DNA of 12,189 bases. It comes from an uncultured Caulobacteraceae bacterium. GTDB lineage: Bacteria > Pseudomonadota > Alphaproteobacteria > Caulobacterales > TH1-2. The notes below the pieces were generated by a model. It made no database searches, was not told the origin of the DNA, and saw only the letters and a program-made list of their open reading frames with translations. Made by a program: the position numbers and the translations under genes. Below are positions 1 to 6,514 of the stretch, piece by piece. How positions within the stretch are numbered: the first letter of the stretch is position 1; each line of letters starts with the position of its first letter. The stretch covers positions 1 through 12,189 of the forward strand of contig CALBST010000305.1 in the NCBI GenBank assembly GCA_937967425.1. Direction: 5' to 3'.

Positions 1-1548
1 TCAGGGCCGCATACCGAAGCTGCTGGGGCCGGCCTCGTTCATGCGCTGCGCCAGGTTGGCCCACTCGCAGAGCAGTTTGCGGGTGTCGCGCGGATCGATG
101 ATTTCTTCGGCGTAAAAGCTTTCGGCCGTGCGGAAGGGCGAGCGCAAGGCTTCGGCCCAGGCGCGGATTTCGGCGAGGCGCGTCTCGGGATCGGGATGCG
201 CTTCGAGTTCGGCCTTGAACGCGGCCTCGATGCCGCCTTCGAGCGGCAGCGAGCCCCAATCGCCGCTGGGCCAGCAATAGCGGAGCTTTGTACGCGTTGG
301 GTTCATCATGGCGGAGCCCGCGAGGCCAAAGGCTTGGCGCACGACGATAGAACACCACGGCACGCGCGCTTGATAAACCGCCGCCATGGCTTGCACGCCG
401 AGCTTCACCGTCGCCGCGCGCTCGTGCTTCACGCCGACCGCAAAGCCCGGGCAATCGACAAAATGCACGACCGGCAGGTGGAACGTCTGCGCCAGATCGA
501 CGTGCTTGATCAGCTTGCGGCACACGTCCGCCGTCCAGGCGCCGCCCATGAAGTGCGGATCGCCGGCGAGCACGGCGACGCTATAGCCATCGATGCGGGC
601 AAAGCCGGTGACGAGGCCGCGGCCCCATTGGCGGCCGGTTTCGAAGAACGTGCCGCTATCGACGCAGGCTTCAACGATGCGGCGCATACGATAGGGCACG
701 CGGCGATCGCGCGGCACCGCGTTGATCAGCGTTTCATCGCGACGGTCAGTCGGATCACCTGTCTCCACCCGCGCGGGCAGTTCGTGAATGGACGCGGGCA
801 GATAGGACAGAAACTTGCGCGCCGCCGCGAACGCTTCCGCCTCGCTGGCGACGATATCATCGACGACGCCATTCTTGCCGTTGATGTCGGCGCCGCCGAG
901 GCCTTCCTTGTCGATGTCCTCGCCGATCGCCTTCGCAACCGGAGGGCCCGCGACGAACACCTGGCTTAAGCCCTGAACCATCACGCTGTAATGGCTGGCC
1001 GCAACACGCCCCGCGCCGAGGCCGGCGCACGGTCCGAGCGCCAGCGCCACCACCGGCACTGTCGCCATGTTCGCGACCACCCATTCCCAGCCCGGCGTTT
1101 GCGGAATGTAGGTGCGCGGGTCGTTCTGCAGCATTTTCACCGAGCCGCCGCCGCCGGTGCCGTCGACCATCCGCACAAGCGGCATGCGATATTCGTTCGC
1201 CATCTGCTCGGCGAAGACGAGCTTCTGCCAAATGCCCGCATCGGCCGCGCCGCCGCGCACGGAGAAATCATCCGACTGCACGCACACGGGCCGTCCATCG
1301 ATCTCGCCGCGGCCGATCACGAAGGGCGTTGCACGGAATGAGGCGAGCTGGTTATCGGCGCCATAGGCGGCCTTGCCCGCGATCTTGCCGGTCTCGTGAA
1401 ACGAACCGCGATCGAGCAATGCATCGACGCGCTCGCGCGCCGTCAGCTTGCCCTGCGCCTTCTGCCGCGCCACGCGTTCTTCGCCGCCCATCTGCTCGGC
1501 CATCGCCTCGCGGCGGCGGAGTTCTTCGATGTCTTTGTCCCAGCTCAT
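1..1548 (-). CDS. Biotin-dependent acyl-CoA carboxylase, carboxyltransferase (beta) subunit
   Basis: Complete 515-residue carboxyltransferase of the PccB/MmdA superfamily, which moves the carboxyl group from carboxybiotin to an acyl-CoA. Two crotonase-like halves are visible. The N-terminal half (about 30-260) has a Gly-rich oxyanion-type segment VDGTGGGGS near 128-136, AGLGAG near 175-180, and LGGADINGKNGVVDD near 217-231, in the place of the family's LGGAxxH...SGV segment. The C-terminal half (about 285-500) has VDCPGFAVG near 364-372, RQAFGLAGSAMM near 404-415 and CWPSGDWG near 425-432, matching the PGF and aromatic-Pro blocks of PccB. The length is typical (about 510-540). Propionyl-, methylcrotonyl- or another acyl-CoA cannot be distinguished, and no biotin carboxylase or biotin-carrier gene lies in the window. 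ATG at 1548 is the natural start for the fold, but it has no clear Shine-Dalgarno. It lies only 29 nt beyond the terminator of the upstream receptor gene, so a separate or leaderless start is possible. Confidence 0.9.
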   Translation of the reverse strand: MSWDKDIEELRRREAMAEQMGGEERVARQKAQGKLTARERVDALLDRGSFHETGKIAGKAAYGADNQLASFRATPFVIGRGEIDGRPVCVQSDDFSVRGGAADAGIWQKLVFAEQMANEYRMPLVRMVDGTGGGGSVKMLQNDPRTYIPQTPGWEWVVANMATVPVVALALGPCAGLGAGRVAASHYSVMVQGLSQVFVAGPPVAKAIGEDIDKEGLGGADINGKNGVVDDIVASEAEAFAAARKFLSYLPASIHELPARVETGDPTDRRDETLINAVPRDRRVPYRMRRIVEACVDSGTFFETGRQWGRGLVTGFARIDGYSVAVLAGDPHFMGGAWTADVCRKLIKHVDLAQTFHLPVVHFVDCPGFAVGVKHERAATVKLGVQAMAAVYQARVPWCSIVVRQAFGLAGSAMMNPTRTKLRYCWPSGDWGSLPLEGGIEAAFKAELEAHPDPETRLAEIRAWAEALRSPFRTAESFYAEEIIDPRDTRKLLCEWANLAQRMNEAGPSSFGMRP

Positions 1549-1577
1549 GCGGGGCTGAGCCTAGTGAGGCGCGGCGC

Positions 1578-1610
1578 AAAGAAAAAGGGCCGCGGCGTGA
1601 ACCGCGGCCC
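1578..1610 (-). terminator. Rho-independent terminator of the TonB-dependent receptor gene
   Basis: A perfect 9-bp GC stem (GGGCCGCGG at 1587-1595 with CCGCGGCCC at 1602-1610) encloses a 6-nt loop. On the minus strand it is followed by TTTTTCTTT (complement of 1578-1586). It begins 22 nt past the receptor stop codon, in the correct orientation for that gene. Confidence 0.9.
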
Positions 1611-1632
1611 TGAAGAGGTTGACCGTTGCGTA

Positions 1633-4026
1633 TCAGAAGTTGCGGCGAACCGTGAGGCCGATGGTCCGCGGCTGGTTGGTGTGGAACGCCAAGCGGGCGC
1701 GGCCGCCGCGCTCGCGATCGAAGGCGAGGTTGGCGTTCTCATCGGTGACGTTGTTGACGAAGAGCGTGACGCCCCAATCGTCGTTCTGGATGCCGGCGTT
1801 CAGATTCACGAGCGTGTAGGGCTCGAGTTCCAGATCGAGCGCGGTGACATCCGTACCCGAAGCGCCGCCAAACGGCAGGTTCGAGACGAAGTTGCCGGCG
1901 CCCGGGACCTGATCGCCAGGTTGCGTGAAGCGGCTGCCCAGATGCTGCACCGAGCCCGCGACGAAGGCTTCCATGCCTTCACCCCAGCTGATCGGCCAGT
2001 AATAAGCGGCGGTCGCGGCGGCCTGCCATTCCGGCACGGAGGCGAGGCGGTTGCCCTTCTCGATGCCGCCGAGAACGTTGCCGCCGCCGTCGCGAACGGT
2101 CGAGTCGAACTCAGCCTCAGTGAAGCCGCCGGCGAAGGTCAGTTGCAGACCGTCGATCGGCTCCCAGCCGAACTCGATTTCAACACCGGACGCGTGCGCC
2201 TCCGGAACGTTGAAGACCACGCGTGACGAGCAGCTGCCGGCATCGAGCGTCACCTGAAGATCGGTGATGTCGTTGTAGTAGGCGGCCGCATTGAAGGTGT
2301 AGCGCGAACGCGTGACCTTCACGCCGGCTTCGTAGTTCCACGAGGTTTCGTCCTCGTAGGTCTGGTAGCCGCCGAAGATGGCTTCGTCGGCCGGCGAGCA
2401 GAGCGGCAAGTTCAACGGATCGTTGACGCCGCCGAGACGGAAGCCCTGGCTCGCTTGAACGTTCAAGGCGATAGCGGGCGACAGCTCGTAGCTGGCGATG
2501 ATGCGCGGCGTGATGCCGTTCGACGAGGTTTCATCCTGGCGGTTGTCGCCGTTGGCAAAGAGGCCGCCGGAGACGAACCGGCGGGATTCGTCAAACTGGT
2601 AATAGCGCGCGCCGGCCGTCACCGTGAAACGATCGGTGACGTCGTAGCTCGCTTCGCCGAACAGCGCCCACTGGCGGATCTCGTAGGGGAGATCCGAATT
2701 GTAGGGCGAGTCAGCCGGAAAGCCGTTGGCGACCGCAGCCGAGGTGCCGGCGCCGAGCGTGGCGTCGGTGAACGCGTCATAGCCAGGGGTCGGCAGGCGC
2801 TGGCGATAGAAGCGGTCGACGTTCGAGTAGAACGCGCCGATCAGCCATTGCAGGCGTGACTCGTAATCCGAGGCCAGGCGCACTTCTTGTGAGAATTGCT
2901 CAAGGTCGGTGGTGTCGCGCAGGTTCGATGGCAGCAGCACCGCCGCATCCGGGAAGCCCAAATCGACCGAGACGCTGCCGGTGAGGGCGCTGGCGTCGCG
3001 GCTCGCGAGGATGCTGCGGTTGATGTAGCTGGTGACCGACGTCAGCTGAACGTTGCCGAAATCGTAGTTCACGTTGAGATCGGCGAGGAACATCTCGTCG
3101 CTGAATTCTTCGTCGAGCAGCAGGAATTGCTGGCGCTCGTCGAAGGTCACCGGCGTGCGGCCGCCCGGCACGGTATCGTCCGTGTACGGGTTGGCGAAGA
3201 GGTTGAAGACCTCCTGACGATTGAAGCCGTTCACTTCGGTGTGCTGGTAGAGGAAGCGCGGCGTGATCGAGAGGTTCGGTGTTGGCTGCATCGCAAAGGC
3301 GAGGCGCAGACCCGAACGTTGGCCATCGTTCACGTCTTCGGTGATGCCGCCGCCTTCGCGCAGCGCATCGATGAAGCCGCCATACTCGGTGTGATAGCCG
3401 ACAGCGCGCATCGCGAGGACGCCCGGCACCAGCGGCACGTTGACCATGCCTCTGAGATGGCCGCCTTCGCCGCCATCATCGATCATGTTCACTTGCGCTT
3501 CGAGCGAGCCTTCGAACACGTCGAGGTCCGGCTGATTGGTAATGTAGCGAACCGTGCCGCCGACATTGCCCGAACCGAACAGCGTGCCTTGCGGACCACG
3601 CAGGGTCTCGACGCGGTTGAGATCATAAAGATCGAGATCAGGCGTGAACAGCGAAAGCGAGATGACCGAGTCATCGAGATAGACGCCGACTTGCTCTTTA
3701 ACGCCCGGCTGGTCGCGCACGATCTGACCGGCGGAAACGCCGCGCAGCGCAACCTGGCTCTGACCCGGGCCAAGGTTCTGCACCGACATGCCGGCGACGT
3801 TGCGGCTCAAATCTTCGAGATTTGTCGCGCCCGTGCGCTGAATGTCTTCTTCGGTTTGTGCGTTCACGGAGAACGGCACTTCTTGAATGGTCGATGCGCG
3901 GTGCGTCGCGGTGACGACGATTTCCTCGTCCTCTTGAACCGTTGCATCCTGCGCCGACACTGGCGTTGCCATCAGGGCGATTGCGATCGCGCTGACCGCA
4001 TAAGCCCACTTACGTCTACGAGCCAT
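1633..4026 (-). CDS. TonB-dependent outer-membrane receptor
   Basis: Outer-membrane beta-barrel importer powered by TonB-ExbBD; the substrate (siderophore, vitamin, carbohydrate or other) is unknown. From ATG 4026 the product has 797 residues. It starts with MARRRK and a hydrophobic core, with a predicted signal peptidase I cut after VSA (about residue 25). A TonB-box-like EEIVVTA follows at about 34-40, then the plug: IQEVPFSVNA, a VETLRGPQGTLFGSGNVGGTVRYIT segment (the hallmark plug motif), then the long barrel. The last strand ends in Phe (RTIGLTVRRNF), the usual signal for Bam-dependent insertion. The start was chosen because GAGGGGAG lies 5 nt upstream and a signal peptide follows. The in-frame extension to 4107 would put 27 unlikely residues before it. 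There is no adjacent sigma/anti-sigma or catabolic gene to suggest a ligand. The gene has its own terminator downstream and a 132-nt gap from panC upstream. Confidence 0.93.
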   Translation of the reverse strand: MARRRKWAYAVSAIAIALMATPVSAQDATVQEDEEIVVTATHRASTIQEVPFSVNAQTEEDIQRTGATNLEDLSRNVAGMSVQNLGPGQSQVALRGVSAGQIVRDQPGVKEQVGVYLDDSVISLSLFTPDLDLYDLNRVETLRGPQGTLFGSGNVGGTVRYITNQPDLDVFEGSLEAQVNMIDDGGEGGHLRGMVNVPLVPGVLAMRAVGYHTEYGGFIDALREGGGITEDVNDGQRSGLRLAFAMQPTPNLSITPRFLYQHTEVNGFNRQEVFNLFANPYTDDTVPGGRTPVTFDERQQFLLLDEEFSDEMFLADLNVNYDFGNVQLTSVTSYINRSILASRDASALTGSVSVDLGFPDAAVLLPSNLRDTTDLEQFSQEVRLASDYESRLQWLIGAFYSNVDRFYRQRLPTPGYDAFTDATLGAGTSAAVANGFPADSPYNSDLPYEIRQWALFGEASYDVTDRFTVTAGARYYQFDESRRFVSGGLFANGDNRQDETSSNGITPRIIASYELSPAIALNVQASQGFRLGGVNDPLNLPLCSPADEAIFGGYQTYEDETSWNYEAGVKVTRSRYTFNAAAYYNDITDLQVTLDAGSCSSRVVFNVPEAHASGVEIEFGWEPIDGLQLTFAGGFTEAEFDSTVRDGGGNVLGGIEKGNRLASVPEWQAAATAAYYWPISWGEGMEAFVAGSVQHLGSRFTQPGDQVPGAGNFVSNLPFGGASGTDVTALDLELEPYTLVNLNAGIQNDDWGVTLFVNNVTDENANLAFDRERGGRARLAFHTNQPRTIGLTVRRNF

Positions 4027-4031
4027 GTTTG

Positions 4032-4039
4032 CTCCCCTC
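4032..4039 (-). promoter_or_regulatory. Ribosome binding site fixing the receptor start
   Basis: The minus strand reads GAGGGGAG, then 5 nt, then ATG (4026). This strong Shine-Dalgarno decides for the 797-residue form that begins directly with a signal peptide. Confidence 0.75.
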
Positions 4040-4158
4040 GCGCGGCGCGCCTCTCCCTGACGCGCCGAGCCGTTAGGATTAACCGGGGAGCGCCATGCCG
4101 CCGTCACAAACGCCTGAGCGGGGAAAAATTTCGCGCTCCCGCTGCGGAATACGCCTGA

Positions 4159-5007
4159 TCAGACAGCCATGTTGTCGATCAGCCGCGTCTTGCCGAGCCA
4201 TGCCGCCGCTAGAATGCGCGCGGGGCGGGCGAGATCGCTGATCGGCGCGAGCGTTTCGGCGTCGCGGATGGCGATGTAGTCGACGCTCGTAAACCCCGCC
4301 GCCATGAGATGGCGCGCTGCGTCAGCCTCGACCGCAGCAATGAGTGCGCCGCCGTGCGCGGCCTTGATCGCATCATGCATAATCTGATTGAGGCGCGCGG
4401 CGATGCGGCGTTCATCTGCGTTCAAATAGGCGTTGCGTGAACTCATCGCGAGGCCATCGGCTTCGCGAACGGTGGCGCAGCCTTCGATCGCGACCGGAAT
4501 ATCGAGATCGCGCGTCATCCGCTTGATCACTTGCAGTTGCTGATAATCCTTCTCGCCGAAGAAGGCGGCGTCGGGCAGCGCTTGCAGAAGCAGCTTCGTG
4601 ACGACAGTGGCGACGCCGCCGAAGAAGTGCGGACGAAACTCGCCCTCAAGCGGCGTCGAGACATCGCTGACGATGACGTTGGTGGCGAAGCCTTCCGGGT
4701 ACATCACAGCACGGTCCGGCGCGTAGAGCAGATCACAGCCGGCGCCGGCGAGCATTGCGGCATCGCCAGCTTCGTCACGGGGGTAGCGTTCGAAGTCTTC
4801 GTGCGGCGCGAACTGGCGCGGGTTCACGAATAGGGTGGCGACGACGCGATCGCATTTTTCTTTCGCGGCCCGAACGAGCGAGAGGTGCCCCTCGTGCAGC
4901 GCCCCCATCGTCGGCACGAGGCCAACGCGCAAGCCGGCTTTGCGCCAGGCGCCGATGTCGTTTCGGAGCGCGGCGACGTCGCGGACGACGGGGAGAGGTG
5001 TGCTCAT
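4159..5007 (-). CDS. panC: Pantothenate synthetase (pantoate--beta-alanine ligase)
   Basis: Last step of pantothenate (vitamin B5, CoA precursor) synthesis in the cytoplasm: pantoate + beta-alanine + ATP give pantothenate + AMP + PPi through a pantoyl-adenylate. From ATG 5007 the product has 282 residues, the usual family size. The nucleotidyltransferase signature PTMGALHEGH lies at 32-41 (HxGH 38-41), followed by LFVNPRQF at 59-66 and FRPHFFGGVATVV at 124-136. Substrate- and ATP-site blocks are FFGEKDYQQ at 149-157 and the KMSKS-like MSSRN at 188-192. Alternative in-frame starts are ATG 5019 and TTG 5073. I prefer 5007 because the conserved domain begins just after it and a weak GAAG lies 6 nt upstream. 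The gene is divergent from mipZ. The usual partner panB is not in the window. Confidence 0.95.
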   Translation of the reverse strand: MSTPLPVVRDVAALRNDIGAWRKAGLRVGLVPTMGALHEGHLSLVRAAKEKCDRVVATLFVNPRQFAPHEDFERYPRDEAGDAAMLAGAGCDLLYAPDRAVMYPEGFATNVIVSDVSTPLEGEFRPHFFGGVATVVTKLLLQALPDAAFFGEKDYQQLQVIKRMTRDLDIPVAIEGCATVREADGLAMSSRNAYLNADERRIAARLNQIMHDAIKAAHGGALIAAVEADAARHLMAAGFTSVDYIAIRDAETLAPISDLARPARILAAAWLGKTRLIDNMAV

Positions 5008-5048
5008 CGGGCTTCGCATCCATGCGCGCCGCGCAGGCGTCAAGCGGT

Positions 5049-5063
5049 TTAAGCGGGCCTTAA
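5049..5063. promoter_or_regulatory. Candidate CtrA-binding box (TTAA-N7-TTAA)
   Basis: An exact TTAA, GCGGGCC, TTAA arrangement lies in the panC/mipZ divergent intergenic region. TTAA-N7-TTAA is the established recognition pattern of the alphaproteobacterial cell-cycle regulator CtrA. The match is seen directly; occupancy, and which of the two promoters it controls, is inference. Confidence 0.6.
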
Positions 5064-5080
5064 CCTCGATCAACGAGGTT
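5062..5080. repeat. Perfect 7-bp inverted repeat with 5-nt spacer
   Basis: AACCTCG (5062-5068) and CGAGGTT (5074-5080) flank ATCAA. The dyad overlaps the distal half of the CtrA-type box, and its right arm runs into another TTAA (5080-5083). It could be an operator for a dimeric regulator. It has no U-tract, so it is not a terminator. Confidence 0.5.
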
Positions 5081-5108
5081 TAACGCATGTGTGTCGGCGC
5101 AGCGGTCA

Positions 5109-5113
5109 GATTC
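5109..5113. promoter_or_regulatory. GANTC (CcrM methylation-type) site upstream of mipZ
   Basis: GATTC lies 38 nt before the mipZ start codon. In Caulobacter crescentus, GANTC methylation by CcrM is reported to activate mipZ transcription, so the position is suggestive. The five-base site is too short to be decisive alone. Confidence 0.45.
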
Positions 5114-5151
5114 AAGTCCGCAGCGCCCGTCCAGCTGGGCGGGGCGCGCCG

Positions 5152-6021
5152 ATGAGTCTTGCCTACGCCGAAGCCCCTGAAAACCTACCGCGGCGTGCGC
5201 ATGTGATCGTGGTCGGAAACCAAAAAGGCGGCGCCGGCAAATCGACGGTGGCGATGCATGTGATCGTCGCCCTGATGCGGATGGGGCGGCGCACCGGCGT
5301 GCTCGACCTCGATGTCCGCCAACGCTCGCTCACCCGCTATATCGAGAACCGCGCCCGCTGGATCGTTGCGCGCGGCGCGCAATTGCCGTCACCGCAGATC
5401 TTAGAATTGCAGGAAAGCGCCCAGCGTTCGCTCGATGCGGCCGAGGCTGAGGAGGACGCGGCCTTCCGCGCGGCCCTGAAGCGCCTCGGCGAAACCTGCG
5501 ATTTCATCGTCATTGATAGCCCGGGCGGGGACTCCTACCTCGCGCGCCTTGCCCACGCCTGGGCCGACACGCTGATCACGCCGCTGAACGACAGCTTCGT
5601 CGATTTCGACCTGTTGGGCGACGTGGACGAGAATTGCGCGGAGATCGTGCGCCCGTCGATCTACAGCGAGATGGTCTGGGAGAGCCGCAAGAAGAAGGCG
5701 CTCGCCGAACGCACCCCGATCGACTGGGTGGTGCTGCGTAACCGCACAGCGACCTCCAAGATCGAAGCCAAGAACAAGCAAAAGGTCGGCAAGGCGCTCT
5801 CGACGCTTTCGAGCCGCATCGGCTTCCGCCTCGCGCCGGGGCTCTCGGAGCGGGTCATTTACCGCGAGCTCTTCCCGCAGGGGCTGACGCTGCTCGACCT
5901 CGACGGCGAGGGTGTGCCGGTGGACATGCGCATGGCGCATGTGGCGGCGCGCCAGGAGCTGCGGGACCTGTTCATCACCCTGAAGCTGCCCGGCTTCGAC
6001 GGCGAAGCGCTGAAATTCTGA
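5152..6021 (+). CDS. mipZ: MipZ, ParA-family ATPase positioning the division plane
   Basis: MipZ forms a gradient from the ParB-bound poles and blocks FtsZ assembly away from midcell in Caulobacter-type bacteria. The product has 289 residues, against about 270 in Caulobacter. The deviant Walker A is KGGAGKST at 25-32, with its signature Lys25. LDLDVRQRS at 51-59 carries the catalytic-type Asp54. Switch II/Walker B is FIVIDSPGGDS at 118-128. MipZ-specific blocks are TPLNDSFVDFDLLG at 143-156, DWVVLRNR at 191-198 and ERVIYRELFPQGLTLLDL at 233-250, followed by AARQELR. These separate it from ordinary ParA. ATG 5152 was chosen over GTG 5089, since the extra 21 residues look like translated promoter DNA. 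The N-terminus is still about 12 residues longer than I recall for the Caulobacter protein. A J-domain gene follows after 57 nt on the same strand. Confidence 0.93.
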   Translation: MSLAYAEAPENLPRRAHVIVVGNQKGGAGKSTVAMHVIVALMRMGRRTGVLDLDVRQRSLTRYIENRARWIVARGAQLPSPQILELQESAQRSLDAAEAEEDAAFRAALKRLGETCDFIVIDSPGGDSYLARLAHAWADTLITPLNDSFVDFDLLGDVDENCAEIVRPSIYSEMVWESRKKKALAERTPIDWVVLRNRTATSKIEAKNKQKVGKALSTLSSRIGFRLAPGLSERVIYRELFPQGLTLLDLDGEGVPVDMRMAHVAARQELRDLFITLKLPGFDGEALKF

Positions 6022-6078
6022 CGCCGCCGTGCTAACGGCAGCGTTCTGGCCGGCCCCGCGCGCGGTCGCGGAGGTGGC

Positions 6079-6510
6079 GTGGTTCTCGTTCTTCTTGGGC
6101 TGACCCTGATTTTTGGGGTGCTGTTCTTCACACGTCTGGGCGGCGTTTACCGCGCGGAGCTCAAGCGCCGCTGGCCGGCGGTTTTGTTCGCGCTTGCAGC
6201 ATTCGGTTGCCTGCTACGCGGCCTCATTGGCCCCGCGATCACCTTCGCCTGCTTGGCGGCGCTGACGTGGGTGATGTGGCCGCAAATCGAGCGGTGGCGG
6301 CAGCCGGCGCCGGTGTCGCCGCCGGAGGACACGCCCGAAGATTTTGCAGCGCGGCGGCTATTGGGCGTGGGGCCTGACGCGACGCGCGACGAGATTCGAC
6401 AGGCTTACCGAACCAAGATGGCGCAAGCGCATCCCGATCGGGGTGGCTCGCATAACGAAGCCGCGCGGCTCACGGCCGCGCGGGATCGTCTTCTCAAGAA
6501 GAAGCGCTAG
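6079..6510 (+). CDS. Membrane-anchored J-domain (DnaJ-like) protein
   Basis: 143-residue protein. Hydrophobic segments lie at about 1-18 and 34-68 (one or two spans), with basic RAELKRRW between them. A proline-rich linker (about 75-86) leads to a C-terminal J-domain (about 88-143). The J-domain shows ARRLLGVGPDATRDEIRQAYRTKMAQAHPDRGG with the essential HPD at 118-120, so it should stimulate Hsp70 (DnaK) ATPase. There is no G/F-rich, zinc-finger or substrate-binding C-domain, so it is not DnaJ itself. N-terminal membrane anchor plus C-terminal J-domain is the architecture of mitochondrial Pam18/Tim14 and its alphaproteobacterial relatives; the client is unknown. The start is GTG 6079, with GGAGG at 6070-6074 only 4 nt before it. 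The gene follows mipZ on the same strand (57-nt gap), probably cotranscribed. Its stop lies 4 nt from the convergent carboxypeptidase stop. Confidence 0.85.
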   Translation: MVLVLLGLTLIFGVLFFTRLGGVYRAELKRRWPAVLFALAAFGCLLRGLIGPAITFACLAALTWVMWPQIERWRQPAPVSPPEDTPEDFAARRLLGVGPDATRDEIRQAYRTKMAQAHPDRGGSHNEAARLTAARDRLLKKKR

Positions 6511-6514
6511 GCGC

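Noticed and set aside
196..969. 257-codon open frame antisense to the carboxyltransferase
   Set aside because: It lies wholly inside a well-supported gene on the other strand and encodes Arg/His/Ala-rich sequence without motifs.
4027..4107. N-terminal extension of the receptor to 4107
   Set aside because: A strong ribosome site and signal peptide place the start at 4026. The extension would bury the signal peptide.
4117..4143. Hairpin AGCGGG/CCCGCT after panC as a terminator
   Set aside because: The stem is only 6 bp with a 15-nt loop, and the AT-rich run sits in the loop rather than after the stem.
2896..4158. 420-codon open frame antisense to the TonB-dependent receptor
   Set aside because: It is a shadow of the receptor reading frame in GC-rich DNA, with low-complexity Arg/Ala/Val composition and no family resemblance.
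5089..5151. N-terminal extension of MipZ from GTG 5089
   Set aside because: The added residues do not resemble MipZ, and the stretch holds the GANTC site and likely promoter. ATG 5152 fits the family length.
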